Source: Lates calcarifer (Eukaryota; Chordata; Actinopteri; Centropomidae). From it: a stretch of 64,000 nucleotides of DNA. Below, piece by piece: positions 1 to 11,330 of this stretch. The notes below the pieces were generated by a model. It was not told the origin of the DNA. It ran no database searches and worked only from the letters and a program-made list of their open reading frames with translations. The translations under genes were made by a program, and so were the position numbers. Location of the stretch: contig NC_066848.1 of assembly GCF_001640805.2 (NCBI RefSeq), positions 21,992,159 through 22,056,158 of the forward strand, read 5' to 3'. Numbering within the stretch: the first letter of the stretch is position 1; each line of letters opens with the position of its first letter.

Positions 1-365
1 ATTTGGTCAGTTTGAGTTTTAAAAATGTTGGAATTCTAAATTGTGAAGGTATTAAGTTTTTGCGTGACTGTGGTGGCATGGCAAATTTGCATGTATTCTG
101 GCTGAAAAAACAAACACAGAAGCCCTCAAAAACTCTTACATTACAATTCACGCTGGTGAGATCAATTCAAAACACTGCTGTAATACCAAATGTTTACATT
201 TGTACATCTTAATTCCTCAGTATACTGTGAAGTATAAATGAAACAATATAAAATGAAAATGGTGAATACAGTATCCCATCTCTGGTCTGGGTCAGGCCCA
301 AGAATTTAATCCATATCTATATTAGCCTTAGCTGCTTGCATGTCTTGTCCTCCCCTGACAAGCCT
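1..365. other. No gene seen
   Basis: AT-rich sequence with short open frames only. I see no recognisable domain, repeat or splice structure. Confidence 0.6.
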
Positions 366-530
366 CAACTGAAATGTCTAAACAGGCCTCTTCCATGGCC
401 TGGAGGAGGTGAATGCAGATGTTAGGGTTTCGGTGGTAAACCTTCCACCAAGACGTAGTCAACAAGAGTGGCACAAATTTCATCTGATACTACTTGTCTG
501 CTTGGCCTTTCCTGTCTTCCATAATATATT
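366..530 (-). pseudogene. DNA-transposon transposase N-terminal (helix-turn-helix) fragment
   Basis: Read on the minus strand, this segment encodes a remnant of the form VSDEICATLVDYVLVEG. This resembles the helix-turn-helix N-terminus of a fish DNA-transposon transposase family with a basic Gly/Arg-rich leader and a Tc1-like DDE domain. The downstream minus-strand bases keep family similarity (a segment matching CATCTGCATTCACC near 406-419) but the frame is broken by a stop. The same segment occurs on the plus strand at 32.9-33.1 kb with clear nucleotide similarity, so it is a dispersed repeat and not a host exon. No catalytic domain is present. The exact superfamily (ISL2EU, Tc1 or related) is uncertain. 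Confidence 0.5.
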
Positions 531-1914
531 TGTAAGGATTTATAGGAGAGGTGGGGGCAAACACCTCTTTTGGATAGTTGACCTAAACAGGGAGAGCTCA
601 GGAGGTAGAACAGGTTGTCCACCAATCACAGGGTTGGCTCCTCGTGTCTATATATGAAAGCATCCTCAAGCAAATCACTGAACCCCAGATAGCTCCAGGG
701 GGGCAGGCCAAGGCCTGACATGACTTGCATGGTTTTTTTTAACACTGTGTTATACACAGTCTCAATATTTGAGATGTTCAGATTTTCATCCAAAATATCA
801 GACTTTTGCAGTGTGTCTGAAAGAGTGTTCTGGTCAGGAAAAGCATCTGGAGTAATAGCAGTAACACTAAATGTAGCTGATGTCTGATGTCACTTCCAGT
901 CTACCAGAGAATCTACCAGAGAACCCTCATTCATTCCACATCCACTTCCTTCCCATGAGTTTAGCTCTAGGTTAATCATTAGAAGACAGATTCAACTGAA
1001 TTGAAAGCAGCATGGCTCTTGTTAGACTATCAGGAGCAAACAGCAGTGTGCCATCAGACCAACTCTCACTGAGACCAACTTGTTCTTGATCAGATCGAGC
1101 TTAGAATCAGTCACAGGTTAATGGGAAAACTGACAACATTAGGATCAACAGACTATTAATATAATTTGTCTCCTCATCTGGCCAGATTTTAAAGGACTAG
1201 TCTGTACCTTTTCTTTCTTTCAATGTATTTTGTTGAGCTTTAATTTTATCAGTTTTATATGTACAGATGTTTCATTGAGGTGGCTTTGCTAGGTTGTCTT
1301 CTCAGATGCACACATATACACACACAGACAATGACAAAGTGAGCTAACACTGAGTCATGGACGCCCTCTGGTGGCCATGTTGTTGACCTGTGTGACAGGG
1401 AGACTGTGTATCCTTTGTGACATGGGAGGGCTTAATAAAGACAGTTGACCTGACTGAATACACAATGAATACACAGGTGTCACACTGTTGATAAGACACA
1501 TATAACAGGAAAACAAGCAACAGCAGACAGCAGTAGCCTGTCAGTGGGAGCAGCTGTCAAAAATGAAAAAAAGCTAATCAAAAAGTGATTAGGTGAAAGA
1601 TTAAAAGATGAAATCATCAACAGTAGAAGTAGTACATGTTTAGTTGTAGTATAGCAGTGAAGTAGTACTTGTAGGAATAACAGCAGCATTAGTGGTGGTA
1701 GTAACAGCTATAGCAGTAACAGGAAAGGAGTGGCTTGAAGACAGATTACCTGGCACCATATTGGCCATCAGGACCAATCAGCTGCTGGGCAGGAAATGGA
1801 TGGCTCTCATTTGTTCTCATTATTACCGTAACAGCCATAATGCTCAGACAGACACACACACACCGCTTGCTGTCACCACCATGAAACATTCCCATTAGTT
1901 ATGCTGGGGGACAG

Positions 1915-1959
<45 letters not shown>

Positions 1960-2644
1960 ATCAGGAGGCTCCCAGGCCTCTCAGATATAGCATCTCATTG
2001 TTCCTGCAATGCAGACAGTCAGAGTAAAAGAGCATTCAGCCAGTTGTGGATGCTTCAGAGGTGTATTGAAATTAGTTGGTTAGCTTGTGATCGCATAGAC
2101 ATCAAAGCTTTACAGAAAGACAGACTTCTTCAGTCACACAGCACCAGAGACCAACCAACCAGTACTTACACATCCAGTTAGTCGATTTAAAAGCCTGAGC
2201 TTTGTTAACTGGCCTAGTTCCAGCAAGAGAGGAATGCTGATTGGGACTTACAGTTGACATATGGAGCCCATGCAGGCCCTCTATTAAAGTCAGACTGGAC
2301 CACCTCTGATAGAATAGATGAGTTTGCCTGAGTGTATATTTACTGTATTGATATTATATGAATATGTGATCAGAGGCTTAATGACAAAAAAAATAAAAAG
2401 ATGTAGAATCTAAAAGAGTCCAAGGTCAAATTTAGATAATGAAAAAGTAGCACATGAAGACCTAACTCAGACATATTTAAAGATTAGCAAGTTATAGAGC
2501 TATTTTTCCCTTAAACTGGGCTTAAAGTCTTGGGACAGGTGTGAGGGTGTGACTGACTGTAGCATTTAAAGCTGTATTTTGACATTTCAATCAGTAATAG
2601 TCAATAGTCCTGGGGTAGCTTCTAAAGCCACAGCATTTAGTCCT
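531..2644. other. No gene seen; one GT microsatellite
   Basis: Mixed AT-rich sequence without a coding signal. The only structure I can support is the (GT)n tract at 1916-1957. Short open frames here lack motifs and splice sites. Confidence 0.55.
1916..1957 (+). repeat. (GT)n microsatellite
   Basis: About 20 uninterrupted TG dinucleotides, directly visible. A short apparent reading frame of alternating Cys-Val across it is an artefact of the repeat. Confidence 0.97.
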
Positions 2645-2940
2645 CCGGACCAGTAGTATTCAGATCCTTTACTTAAGTAAAAGTACAGCAAAGTACAGCA
2701 AAAAAAATACTCCATCATAACTAAAATCTCTGCAAAGCTCTGGTTTATTCTTAACAAGATGTGTTGTACTTTAAAAGCTTGTTTTAAAATCCATTGTGTT
2801 TTATTTGTGCTTTATCTTAAAAGTAACTACTAACTAAACCTGTCAAATGAATGTAGTGGAGCAGAAAGTACAATATTTCAATACTCAGTACTCTAGTGCA
2901 GAACTTGGATAAATGTGCTTAGTCACTCTCCACCACTGCT
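2645..2940 (-). mobile_element. hAT-type MITE (degraded)
   Basis: On the minus strand the unit begins with AGCAGTGGTGGAGAGTGACT and ends near a TTTTACTTAAGTAAAGGATC motif. This is the layout of very common fish hAT-derived MITEs, which begin with CAGTGGTGGAAAGTAACTAA-like termini and are rich in 'AAGTAC' words. The far end is degraded and I could not define an 8-bp target duplication. It is non-coding. The family is recognised from memory, so placement in a named subfamily is not attempted. Confidence 0.6.
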
Positions 2941-3100
2941 CAGGAAAGAGAAGATTATTTAGGTGCAAAAATTAATTACTTACTAGATTTAGGAGAAGAC
3001 CATGGGTTAAAAGTGCTTGTGGAATGATCATGGATTAAAGAAACAACAATGACTATTGGGTTCAAATGGGAACCAAACAGTGGTTTCCTGTGTGAAAGTC

Positions 3101-3607
3101 CTGTGTTTGGTGAACCATCCTACCTCCCCCTAACATGGACTTTCTTGCTCTTTACACTATGCCATCTATTTTGTTCCCATCATAATTACTATGGACATTA
3201 GATATGACTGACTAAAGAGCAACAGTGAGCAGAGGAAAAAAAAAGATCAGTGGCTAATAATAACAATTTACATTTCTGATGGATTATGTTTATATACAGC
3301 TGTCTCATTTGAAAAATATAGAATAAGTCATAAACATTATGTATGTAAGATTTCCTGGATTATGTATTCCTTCCTCATCCTCTTGTCTTTTTATATATTC
3401 ACACATTGCAAAAAAAAACCCCCATTGTTCGGAGATTGTGCTCCTGTAAAAAAACAAGACCATAGTCCACAGTAACATCTTGTTGTTTCTGCGACATCTA
3501 GTGTCCATAGTAATTATGATGGGAACAGACCAGATGGCATAGTATAAAGAGCAAGAAAGTCCATGTTAGGAGGAGGTGGGGGTGAATGGATGGCTCAACA
3601 AACACAG
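3101..3607. repeat. Large imperfect inverted repeat (fold-back)
   Basis: The left arm (3101-3206) and the right arm (3493-3607) are reverse complements with only scattered mismatches and a few small indels. Both contain CTAACATGGACTTTCTTGCT (right arm on the minus strand) and CCCATCATAATTACTATGGA. The arms are about 105-115 bp and enclose about 290 bp of unrelated AT-rich sequence. No open frame spans it. It could be a fold-back transposon, two head-to-head copies of one repeat, or an inverted duplication. Confidence 0.85.
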
Positions 3608-3719
3608 TAGGGGCAGAGGTCAGACCACTGGAGGTGAGCAAAGGCAAGATTGGCAGCAGACGTTCAGCTACTTTTATTATCAGAGCACCACCAGAGTATA
3701 ACATTTACAAAGGCAGATA

Positions 3720-5275
3720 ATGTTTATTTTGCTGTTGGTATTGACAGTCATAAACATGATTTTAACAGATAATGCAACATGTAGACAATAACCTCCACTA
3801 ATAAATGTTTACTTATTGTCACATCATCAGTTGAGCTGGATCATGGGAGCAGCAGGAGACTCTACAGCTCCAGAGGCAGAACCCTGCAGTAAGAGACAGT
3901 AGAAGAAACACACAGTTAGAGTGATACAGTGATATTAAGATGGTTTATAGTAATCTCGTTGGCAGGACAACATTTACTAACTATTAAGCTTAACTGATGC
4001 ATTGAGACTGACCCACCCACCGAAGGAAAAATGGTATCCTGAAATAGAAACCAGAATAATATGCTAGTTAAAAGTTAAGGCATAAAGATGAGTTTTTAGT
4101 TTGGATTTAAAGGTCTCAACTGACTCAGCCTGTCTAATATCAATAGGGAGGTTGTTCCAGAGGAAGGGGGCCCGATAGGAGAAGGCCCTGCAGCCCGCTG
4201 ACTTCTTTTTGACTCTGGGGACAGACAGCAGCCCTGCACTCTGAGAACGCAGAGCACGGGAGGGAATATAAGGGTTAAGAAGATCAGACAGGTATGAGGG
4301 GGCCAGCTCATTTAGAAGTCATTAGGAGCACTTTAAAGTCTGATCTAACATGAATAGGGAGGGAGGAGTTGTACTTTGAGAAATCACACAGTTGTCAAGG
4401 GATATAGTTACTTGATCAAACTGGTGTCTATATCACTCCGGGCCAATAACCAGCATTTCAGTTTTGTCTGAGTTAAGAAGCAGGAAGTTTCAAGACATCC
4501 AGCTTTTAACAGAAGACAAGCAAATCTCTAGTTCCCTAATTTGAGCAGCATTGTCAGCCTTTATGGGCACATACAGCTGGGTATCATCAGCATAACAGTG
4601 AAAATGAATTCCATGACTCCAAATAATTTGGCCAAGAGGAGAAATATAAAGAGAGAAAAGTAGGAGGCCAAGAACAGAACCCTGGGGTACTCCATATTTC
4701 ACATCAGAAAAGGCTGATATGGTGTTATTACAAGAGACATGCTGAGTTCTGTCTGATAAATAAGATTTTAACCAGCTGAGGGCCAGGCCAGAGAATCTAT
4801 TTTCCATCGGTCCATGAGTATACAGTGGTCTATAGTATCAAGGGCTGCACTAAGATCAAGTAAGAGGAGCAGAGAGGTGGAATCTGAATCTAGAGAGAGT
4901 AGAAGATCATTTACTACTAGTGAAAGGCCCTAAAGGCAGACTGATAAGGTTCCAAAAGATTATTATCAGCTAAGTGAGATAAAAGCTGCTGACACACAAC
5001 CTTTTCTAGTATTTTAGAGAAGAACGGAAGATTTGAAACAGGCCAATAGTTACTCAAAGACCCAGGATCAAGGTGAGATTTCTTAAGTAAAGGTTTAACC
5101 ACAGCTGTTTTGAAGCTAGAAGGAACAGTGCCAGTCGTCAACGATAGATTCACAACATTCAGCACTGCAGGGCCCAAGACTGGCCAGAGATCTTTGGAGA
5201 GTTTACCTGGTAAAGCCTCAAGAAGGCAAGTGATGGGTTTAGAAATAAAAAACTTATTAAACATTAAACATTATG
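3720..5275 (-). mobile_element. L2-clade LINE derivative, copy 1 (internally deleted)
   Basis: A minus-strand L2-type non-LTR element. It is nearly identical, almost without indels, to the plus-strand unit beginning at 51266. Both copies start at the same junction (a GTTTAATGTTTAATAA motif followed directly by mid-RT coding sequence), share the same frame breaks and share the same internal deletion. The long 3' tail seen in the other copy (52.9-53.2 kb) is absent; similarity fades near 3720. It is a dead element, probably copied from an already defective source. Confidence 0.85.
4096..5264 (-). pseudogene. L2 reverse transcriptase, three disconnected blocks
   Basis: Minus-strand coding blocks. 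5264-4917 holds the RT finger region (VLPV-like block, 'AVVKPLLKKSHLDPG', 'LSNYWPVSNLPFFSKILEKV'). 4807-4490 holds the palm with VPQGSVLG (motif B) and CYADDTQLY (motif C, with both catalytic aspartates). 4311-4096 holds the C-terminal 'LAPSYLSDLL'-type block and 'SYRAPFLWNNLP'-like residues in a shifted frame. A stop ends the first block after 'QSAFRAFH', where a family member would continue into the motif A region. The segment between the YADD block and the C-terminal block is about 100 codons shorter than expected for the family. The protein cannot be made. The enzyme would have copied LINE RNA at a nicked target. Confidence 0.85.
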
Positions 5276-5769
5276 TTGTTACTTGTAAGGGAGTAATTTC
5301 ACAATATTGGTATTGCTCGTTTTACTGCTGCTCAGCATACACAGTTGTTAATTAGATAAAACTCTAAAGCTGCTTTCACACATGCACTGCACCTGGCCAT
5401 TGTCCAGAGAATTCACAACAAGTGGGTGGGTGTGGTGGTGAAGTTTCTATACTGCTTCCTGCATGCCCTACCCAGGTGCTACCCCTCAGCCAAACCAAAT
5501 GTAGTATGGTTTAGGCGAGTAAGGTATCTCCAGTAGGCGAGAACATGTCACTCATGGACAATATCCTGTTGTGGCCACATGTGTGCTCATAGTTCATATG
5601 ACAAAATGGCTCAGTACTGACTGAACAACAGCAGAACAGTGTGAAGTCTACACTCAGTTGTCAGTTTATTAAGAACATCTAGCTAAAAATAATGCAGTCT
5701 AATCCAACAGTCCTGTAATAAATCCTCCTTCACAAAGATTATAACGTTCAGTATATTGTGACCCTGTTT

Positions 5770-5862
5770 TAGAATTCAGCTCACTTCAATTTTATTTCTA
5801 CAGCACCAAATCACAACAGAAATGATCTCAAGGCACTTTTAATATGGAGCAGATCTAGACCG
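5770..5862 (-). mobile_element. L2-type 3' tail fragment
   Basis: On the minus strand this reads as the familiar LINE 3' end: a 'CTAGATCTGCTCC' block, a 'CTTGAGATCATTTCTGTTGTG' relative, then an A/T-rich tail. It is the same tail as at 53.1-53.2 kb. Only about 95 bp remains. It abuts the (TA)n microsatellite. Confidence 0.65.
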
Positions 5863-5872
5863 TATATATACC

Positions 5873-5926
<54 letters not shown>
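5862..5926. repeat. (TA)n microsatellite
   Basis: More than 20 TA dinucleotides with one small interruption near the start, followed by a short CA run. Confidence 0.95.
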
Positions 5927-5927
<1 letters not shown>

Positions 5928-6700
5928 TATGCGGACAAATACACAGTTGGTTTACATTACAGCATCCGCATCTCTTTCATGGTTGCATATACCATTCTTG
6001 CACAATGATGGACCAATTGCAAAGTTTTTGTCTCTATCAATCATTTATACCCAAATACATGGGAAAATAAGGCCCAGGTTAAAAAAATCCCAGTGTTTTC
6101 CCTTAAGCCTTGGTTTTGACTCAGTCTCTGCCCACATTTGGACGTGTTTTGGACAACAGCCCATAGCCCTGGCCTAAGGAAGACGAGGAGACGAGGTAAA
6201 AACAATTATCGTTACATACACATGCAGTTCAAGTCTTGAGTAATGCTGCAGTTAATAAGTTTCATGGTATTTCTGTCTCTTGAAAATTGCAAGTCAAAAT
6301 TGCAAGTCAGCAAAAAATGAAGAGAAAGTCTGAGAAAAAGGACAACATCAGCCTTTGTGCAGTCATCCCCTGATTTGGCACCCTCAGACTAATACCTCTT
6401 CCCAAAGATGAGGAACTCAGTGGTTGCAAATTTGACAGCGACAGCCATTTATTACCCTCTAATGCATGGCTCATTCATACCTGAGCAACAAATACATCAC
6501 TTACTATGGGACACCAGTAGAATACTTTCAAAATAAATGACTAAATGACTAAAGACTTTGAGCTGTTTTTCTTTTTTCCCTTTGTTTTTTGATTTGACAG
6601 CTCAAAAGGGTCAGTCCACTCTCTGTTCCTATCCAGGCTAGAAATGTCACACAGGCAGGAGGGGAAGGCTTGCAGGCTTTAATATACTATGGGCTGCATG

Positions 6701-6731
<31 letters not shown>
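6701..6731 (+). repeat. (GT)n microsatellite
   Basis: About 15 uninterrupted GT units. Confidence 0.95.
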
Positions 6732-6732
<1 letters not shown>

Positions 6733-6820
6733 CCTCCAGGGTCTCAGAAAGGGCTGCTTTCCAAAATGAAAACACTGATTAGATATGTGTGCAGTTCACT
6801 CACATGCATACATGCTCACA

Positions 6821-6821
<1 letters not shown>

Positions 6822-6870
<49 letters not shown>
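6822..6870 (+). repeat. (CA)n microsatellite
   Basis: About 23 CA units, with a single AAC interruption near the start. Confidence 0.95.
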
Positions 6871-6873
<3 letters not shown>

Positions 6874-7337
6874 AAAATCCAAAGAATAAAACCCATCAAT
6901 ATTACGTACATTAAATGACCTTACAGAGCACTGATACACTTTTTCACAGTTCACAGTTCAATTTTATAATATGTTATTGATTCAAGCAAACTCTGACCTT
7001 CCTTTTAATTGCATTACAACAATATTTTTAGATTGTTTTTATCAGTTATGCTAAACTGTATGAAAAACAAGTCAAACCAGTTTTTTAATCTCAGAATGTT
7101 CCTTAGGGTGCAACCAGCTAGGAACGAAGATCATCAAAATCATTAATATGTACAGCAAACACTCACACATTTTTAGTTGCTACTAATGGTCCAAAAGAAA
7201 AATGCAAAAGGAGAAAACTTACTGACCTTATGAAAATATACTACCATTAGAATTACATCATTATCAAATCATCAAGTCAAGTGTACATCTTAATTTGTCA
7301 CTGATTTTCACTGAATCCCCAGAAAATGTTCCAGATA

Positions 7338-7545
7338 AGGGCAGTGCGGTGTGGTGGTTATCCCCGATGCCTCACAGCAAGATGATTCATGGGCTTTTCT
7401 GAGTTTGCATGTACTCCTGTATGAGTTCTCTCTAGGTACTCCAGCTTCCTCCCACAGTCCAAAAATATGCAGGTTAAGTGGTGACACTAAATTGTTCTTA
7501 GGTGTGAATGTGAGTGTGAATGGTTGTTTGTCGCTCCAGTCAAAG
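7338..7545 (+). mobile_element. tRNA-like SINE-type repeat, copy a
   Basis: The block reads GGTGTGGTGGTTA...CCTCACAGCAAGA...TTTGCATGTACTCC...TCCCACAGTCCAAAAATATG...GTGTGAATGTGAGTGTGAAT. This is the order of a very abundant fish repeat with a tRNA-like head. The region around the B box is partly deleted here. Copies b (16.7 kb) and c (50.9 kb) are on the opposite strand. Confidence 0.7.
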
Positions 7546-9032
7546 TTCAAACACTGGAAAACCATTTGGAAAATTAATGTATTACTGTGAAGAGGGTTCC
7601 ACTCTCCTCATCAATCCTCACAGATCTGCTGCTATTTTTAGTGTTTTGAGGAGCAAAATTCCCAATGTTTTTTTTAAGTCATTTGTTTCAAGTACATCGT
7701 GATTTATTTGCTAGGTCTGTTTCCATTGCACTTAGTTTTATCAATACATACATTTTTCCACCTCAACATAAAAAATGTTCCTGTGATACTGGATGTTTTT
7801 TTTGGTGTTTCACTCCATTTTATAATGTGCAAATTGAATATGTGCAAAGAGGAAGGTTGCAGGAACTCACTTTATGATGCTGTAATGGTACCTGAATGCT
7901 ATGCACACACATCTGTCATGGCTTCATGAAGTTATGGTGAATATGCTGGATGCCTGTTTATACATCAAGCAAACACAGGGTAACATTAGTATTCATTAGA
8001 GTCTGTTCTCTTGATGAATTTACAGTATGTCCAATTTTCCTGTTTTGGTCTCCACCAACACATAGCTAAATGCTATGTTTACCAGCTGGTCTGTCTGCTG
8101 TTTTCTGCTGAGCAGGCAGTGGCTCTGGGTTGCAAAACCAAAACATTGAACGTAAAGATGCTAAAAAGCTCAGCAGAGCTGAGAGGAACTGCAAAGTTGG
8201 TGATAATTTTGTTTCAACAAAAATATGTAATTGTGAAAAACCTTGGAAAAGACACAGCATTGTGCATCAACTCTACCAAGACCACCATCTGAAACAATTA
8301 TGTTTAACTCAGAATGACTGCTCTCATAGTTCACACTCAAGAAGAAAAGTGATTGATACTTGAGATCAGGTCCTGGGGGTTTGTCAGTGTTAAGGTTACA
8401 ATTTTGTCATATAACAGATCTTCCCTAAAGAAAATAGACCTATGTGTCAACATAAAGCAGCCAGACTGCAAGGAGAGGAGTGTATTATTAGTAGTCTGTG
8501 GGCTTGTAAAATACAATGGTATGGTTATGGTAGTTATTGCAATTATGACGTGTGTTTGTGGGTTTCTGCCAGCCCAGTCACCTAATTCTGTGAACAACTT
8601 GGACTCTGTTTAGTCAGCAGATCATACAAAAACATCTGACAACAAAATATGGTCCTGGGATGTGGTCATGCTCCCTCCTGTAGTGTTCACACATATTACA
8701 TGAGAGCACACAAGGTCACGAGTGTTATGAGTTGGTAATAGAGGTTTATTTAAGCCTGTAACAATTAACATCAGAATGATGGATGGAGAAGCTCAGTGTG
8801 TGTGTGTGTGTTTGCATACATGTCCTAATAGACTCATCTGCTCATCAGGGATGGGGCTGGCCAATTGCTCTTTCCTCCCACCAATAATAATAAAGTGTGC
8901 ACTCATATACACATTGAAGCTGTCAGCCTGTGATCAGTCAAAGCTGGTCCAGACAATAGGATCACATGTTCTGGACGATAAATTGCTGCATTTGCATAGA
9001 AACTGAGAGGACAACTGCCTGGGACTCTCATT
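7546..9032. other. No gene seen
   Basis: AT-rich sequence with short open frames that carry no recognisable motif. A small GT run lies near 8797-8811. I found no inverted repeats or splice structure. Confidence 0.5.
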
Positions 9033-9034
9033 CT

Positions 9035-9440
9035 ACCCCTGCTGCGTGATTGCATAAAAAACACACAGAATGTGGCGCTTTGTAAAAAAATTGTCAGATA
9101 ACTCCATCCAGATGTAAAAGTTTTTTCTAAAATACATCTTTTGGTGCTGCTTGAACATGTCATCAGTGCATGAACCCAGGATCACCCTCGACCAGGCGAC
9201 CCCGCCAGAGATGATTAGTCTTCGACTTGTGTCCAAGCGGCACAATGCACCACGGATACCCCCTCTGGATCCACAGCCACCAGCAGGCCTTTTCTGCAGC
9301 CTTCAGGATGTTTTGGTGGCTCTTCTGTTTTGCAGGCCTCTTATCCCAAGGAGTCTGAGTGGCCATGGTAATAAGTGGCCAGCGAAGTCTTGGCAGCTGA
9401 CTTCCCCTGGCTCACAACGGGATCTCTCTGGATAAACATG
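9035..9440 (-). pseudogene. C-terminal remnant of a restriction-like-endonuclease LINE
   Basis: On the minus strand, adjacent frames read EVSCQDFAGHL...LRLLGIRGLQNRRATKT and then CWWLWIQRG. In the NeSL/R2-like group of LINEs (RT followed by a restriction-like endonuclease), the segment after the endonuclease has the same order: a 'V-x-CRGFAG' motif, 'LGI-x-G', a basic 'RRA', then 'WLWIRRG'. At least one frame shift separates the two blocks. The RT and the endonuclease catalytic core are not present. The local base composition is more GC-rich than the surroundings. The clade within this LINE group is not resolved. Confidence 0.65.
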
Positions 9441-9699
9441 TTTAAGAGTATATATACATTTAGTCAATAGTTTGCATACTTGGAGAAGACAGATGAAGCT
9501 TAAAGGATAATTCCAGTTTATCACAACTTGGATTTTATTCCTGTACATTTGTCCATCACTCCTATCAGTTATAGTAACTACAACAGAGCACATACTATAA
9601 CTCCCCCTAAAACAACTAATGGTCAGTTTGTATTTCTGTTTGTGGAAGAATTTAAAAGATGAGACAAAAAAAACTCTTAACTCATGGATAATTTAGTGC

Positions 9700-10170
9700 T
9701 GTTTTTTTTCAGTCACCCTCTGTACTTTCTGGTTACTGCTGCCAAACAACATCCCCACATGCCACTACCATGTTTCACTGTTATAGTGGTTTTCTCTTGA
9801 CATGATGCCACTTTATGGCAGAGTGGCCAGAGAGAGAAGGGAGCCATGGTGATGGTTGCTTGGTTGCTTTTTTTTAGAAGTTTCTCCCGTCTCCTCACTG
9901 GATCTCTGGAGTTCAGCTAGAGTGACCATTGGGTTCTTGGTCACCTCCTATTAGCAAGGCCCTTCTCCCCTGATTGTTCATTGTGTCTGGCTGGCCAGCT
10001 CTAGGAAGAGTTGTGGTTACTCCAAACTTATTCCATTTAGGAATTATTGAGCCACTGTACTCTTGGCAACCTTCAATGCAGCAGAATTTTTTTGTAACCT
10101 TCCTAAGATCTGTGTCTGTCAACATAATCCTCTCTCTGAGCTCTGCAGACACTTCCTTCAACCTCATGGC
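9700..10170 (-). pseudogene. Tc1/mariner transposase, internally deleted
   Basis: From an ATG near 10167 on the minus strand, the frame reads MRLKEVSAELRERI (Tc1 paired-type helix-turn-helix), then IPKWNKFGVTTTLPRAGQP and NNQGRRALL, as in fish Tc1 transposases. The frame then breaks. Further downstream (9713-9898) comes TTITVKHGSGMWGCC, corresponding to the 'VKHGGG-MLWG' block near the second catalytic aspartate. Most of the DDE domain between these is missing. Terminal inverted repeats were not found. It encodes no active enzyme. Confidence 0.85.
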
Positions 10171-10366
10171 TTGGTTTTTGCTCTGATATGCATTGTCAGT
10201 TGTAATGGGTATGATGGGCAGGACAATATTGGTGGTATCTCTGTTGCTACCATTGAAATCACACACATAGTTGTGAGATTGACTCTCAGCTGGAGTTCTT
10301 ACTCCAGTGAACTCCAAGCCTGTTATAGTGCATTAAGTTATTAAATGCATTTTGTTTATAAAATGC

Positions 10367-10390
10367 ACCCTAACCCTAACTCTAACCCTA
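10367..10390 (+). repeat. Short interstitial telomere-like tract
   Basis: Four tandem CCCTAA-type units, one with a C-to-T change (CTCTAA). This matches the vertebrate telomere repeat. It lies about 50 bp beyond the region carrying the Tc1 remnant and directly before a TATATAAAACACAC stretch. Confidence 0.85.
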
Positions 10391-10912
10391 TATAAAACAC
10401 ACACACGCACACACACAAACAAGGGAGGAGAAAACACAAGGGAAGACAGGAGACAGGGGTCAAGGCTCCAGCTGTGACAACAAAAGCACAATGCAGAATG
10501 ATCAATGATGTAAAAATAAAAGAAAGAAAGAAACTCAGAGTAAAAGCTAAAGGCAGGGAAATGAGCAAACTGCCAAGATTCTGCATAGAGATGTACATAT
10601 CCATATCATAGGAGCTTTAGTATGACTATGTTCATCTTTTCAGAAAAGTCTGTGGGGCCCATGAAGGAAGCCCTTAATGCTGTCACACAGCTCACAAAAA
10701 TGAACAAGGCTTTTTAGAGCCAGTGGTGATCAGCATGGAGAAGAAGATTTTCAAATGTCTCACTCGTTTCCTGGCTGCTGGAACAGTCATTCAGAACACA
10801 GGCTTTTATTTGATTTGTGTGTTTTTTTAATTGACTTTAATGGAAGAGGCCTTGCTTTATGAGACAAGTGTCACATTCAGCTTATATACAGATCTGGATC
10901 CCAATGTAGATT
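10391..10912. other. No gene seen
   Basis: A short CA-rich run, then unremarkable sequence. No domain or repeat boundary recognised. Confidence 0.5.
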
Positions 10913-11330
10913 AGGCACGGGCCAGTATGAGATTCTGACGGTATGATAACCTTAAGCAAAAATATCACGGTTTTGCAGTATCACAGTATTGCCATTACAG
11001 TTCTAAAATGACTTATTTTTAAATGTCTAGTAAGAAAACACAACCTCTTTTATTTTCAAACAACACAGAATATCTACAGCATTAGGAAACATGTATGTTC
11101 ACTTGCTCATTTTTTTTTTTAAATAAGTCCCTTAAGTGAGCTCTACAAGCTTGGAACATAAATAACTGAATTCTTTTCAGTAAAAACTTACACATCAGAA
11201 TAAAATTAAAACATATGCAGTCTTTTGCTTAAGTGAGCTTGAACCTGCGGTTCAACAATCTCTGCTCTTCTCACTTCTACGTTGTAACGGGAGGTGAGGC
11301 AAGAGTCCAGCCTCCCCAGCATAGACTAAC
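10913..11330. mobile_element. Probable hAT-like MITE
   Basis: The left side carries a run of 'acggtat', 'cacggtttt' and 'gcagtatcacagtattgcc' words, characteristic of abundant fish MITEs with 'CGGTATxxCGGTAT' ends. The body is AT-rich and non-coding. I could not define the right terminus or a target duplication. Confidence 0.35.

Larger units (their letters stand above)
5276..7337. other. No gene seen; L2 tail fragment and microsatellites
   Basis: AT-rich sequence. It contains a short L2 3'-tail fragment (5770-5862), a (TA)n tract, a (GT)n tract at 6701-6731 and a (CA)n tract at 6822-6870. No coding signal found. Confidence 0.55.
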
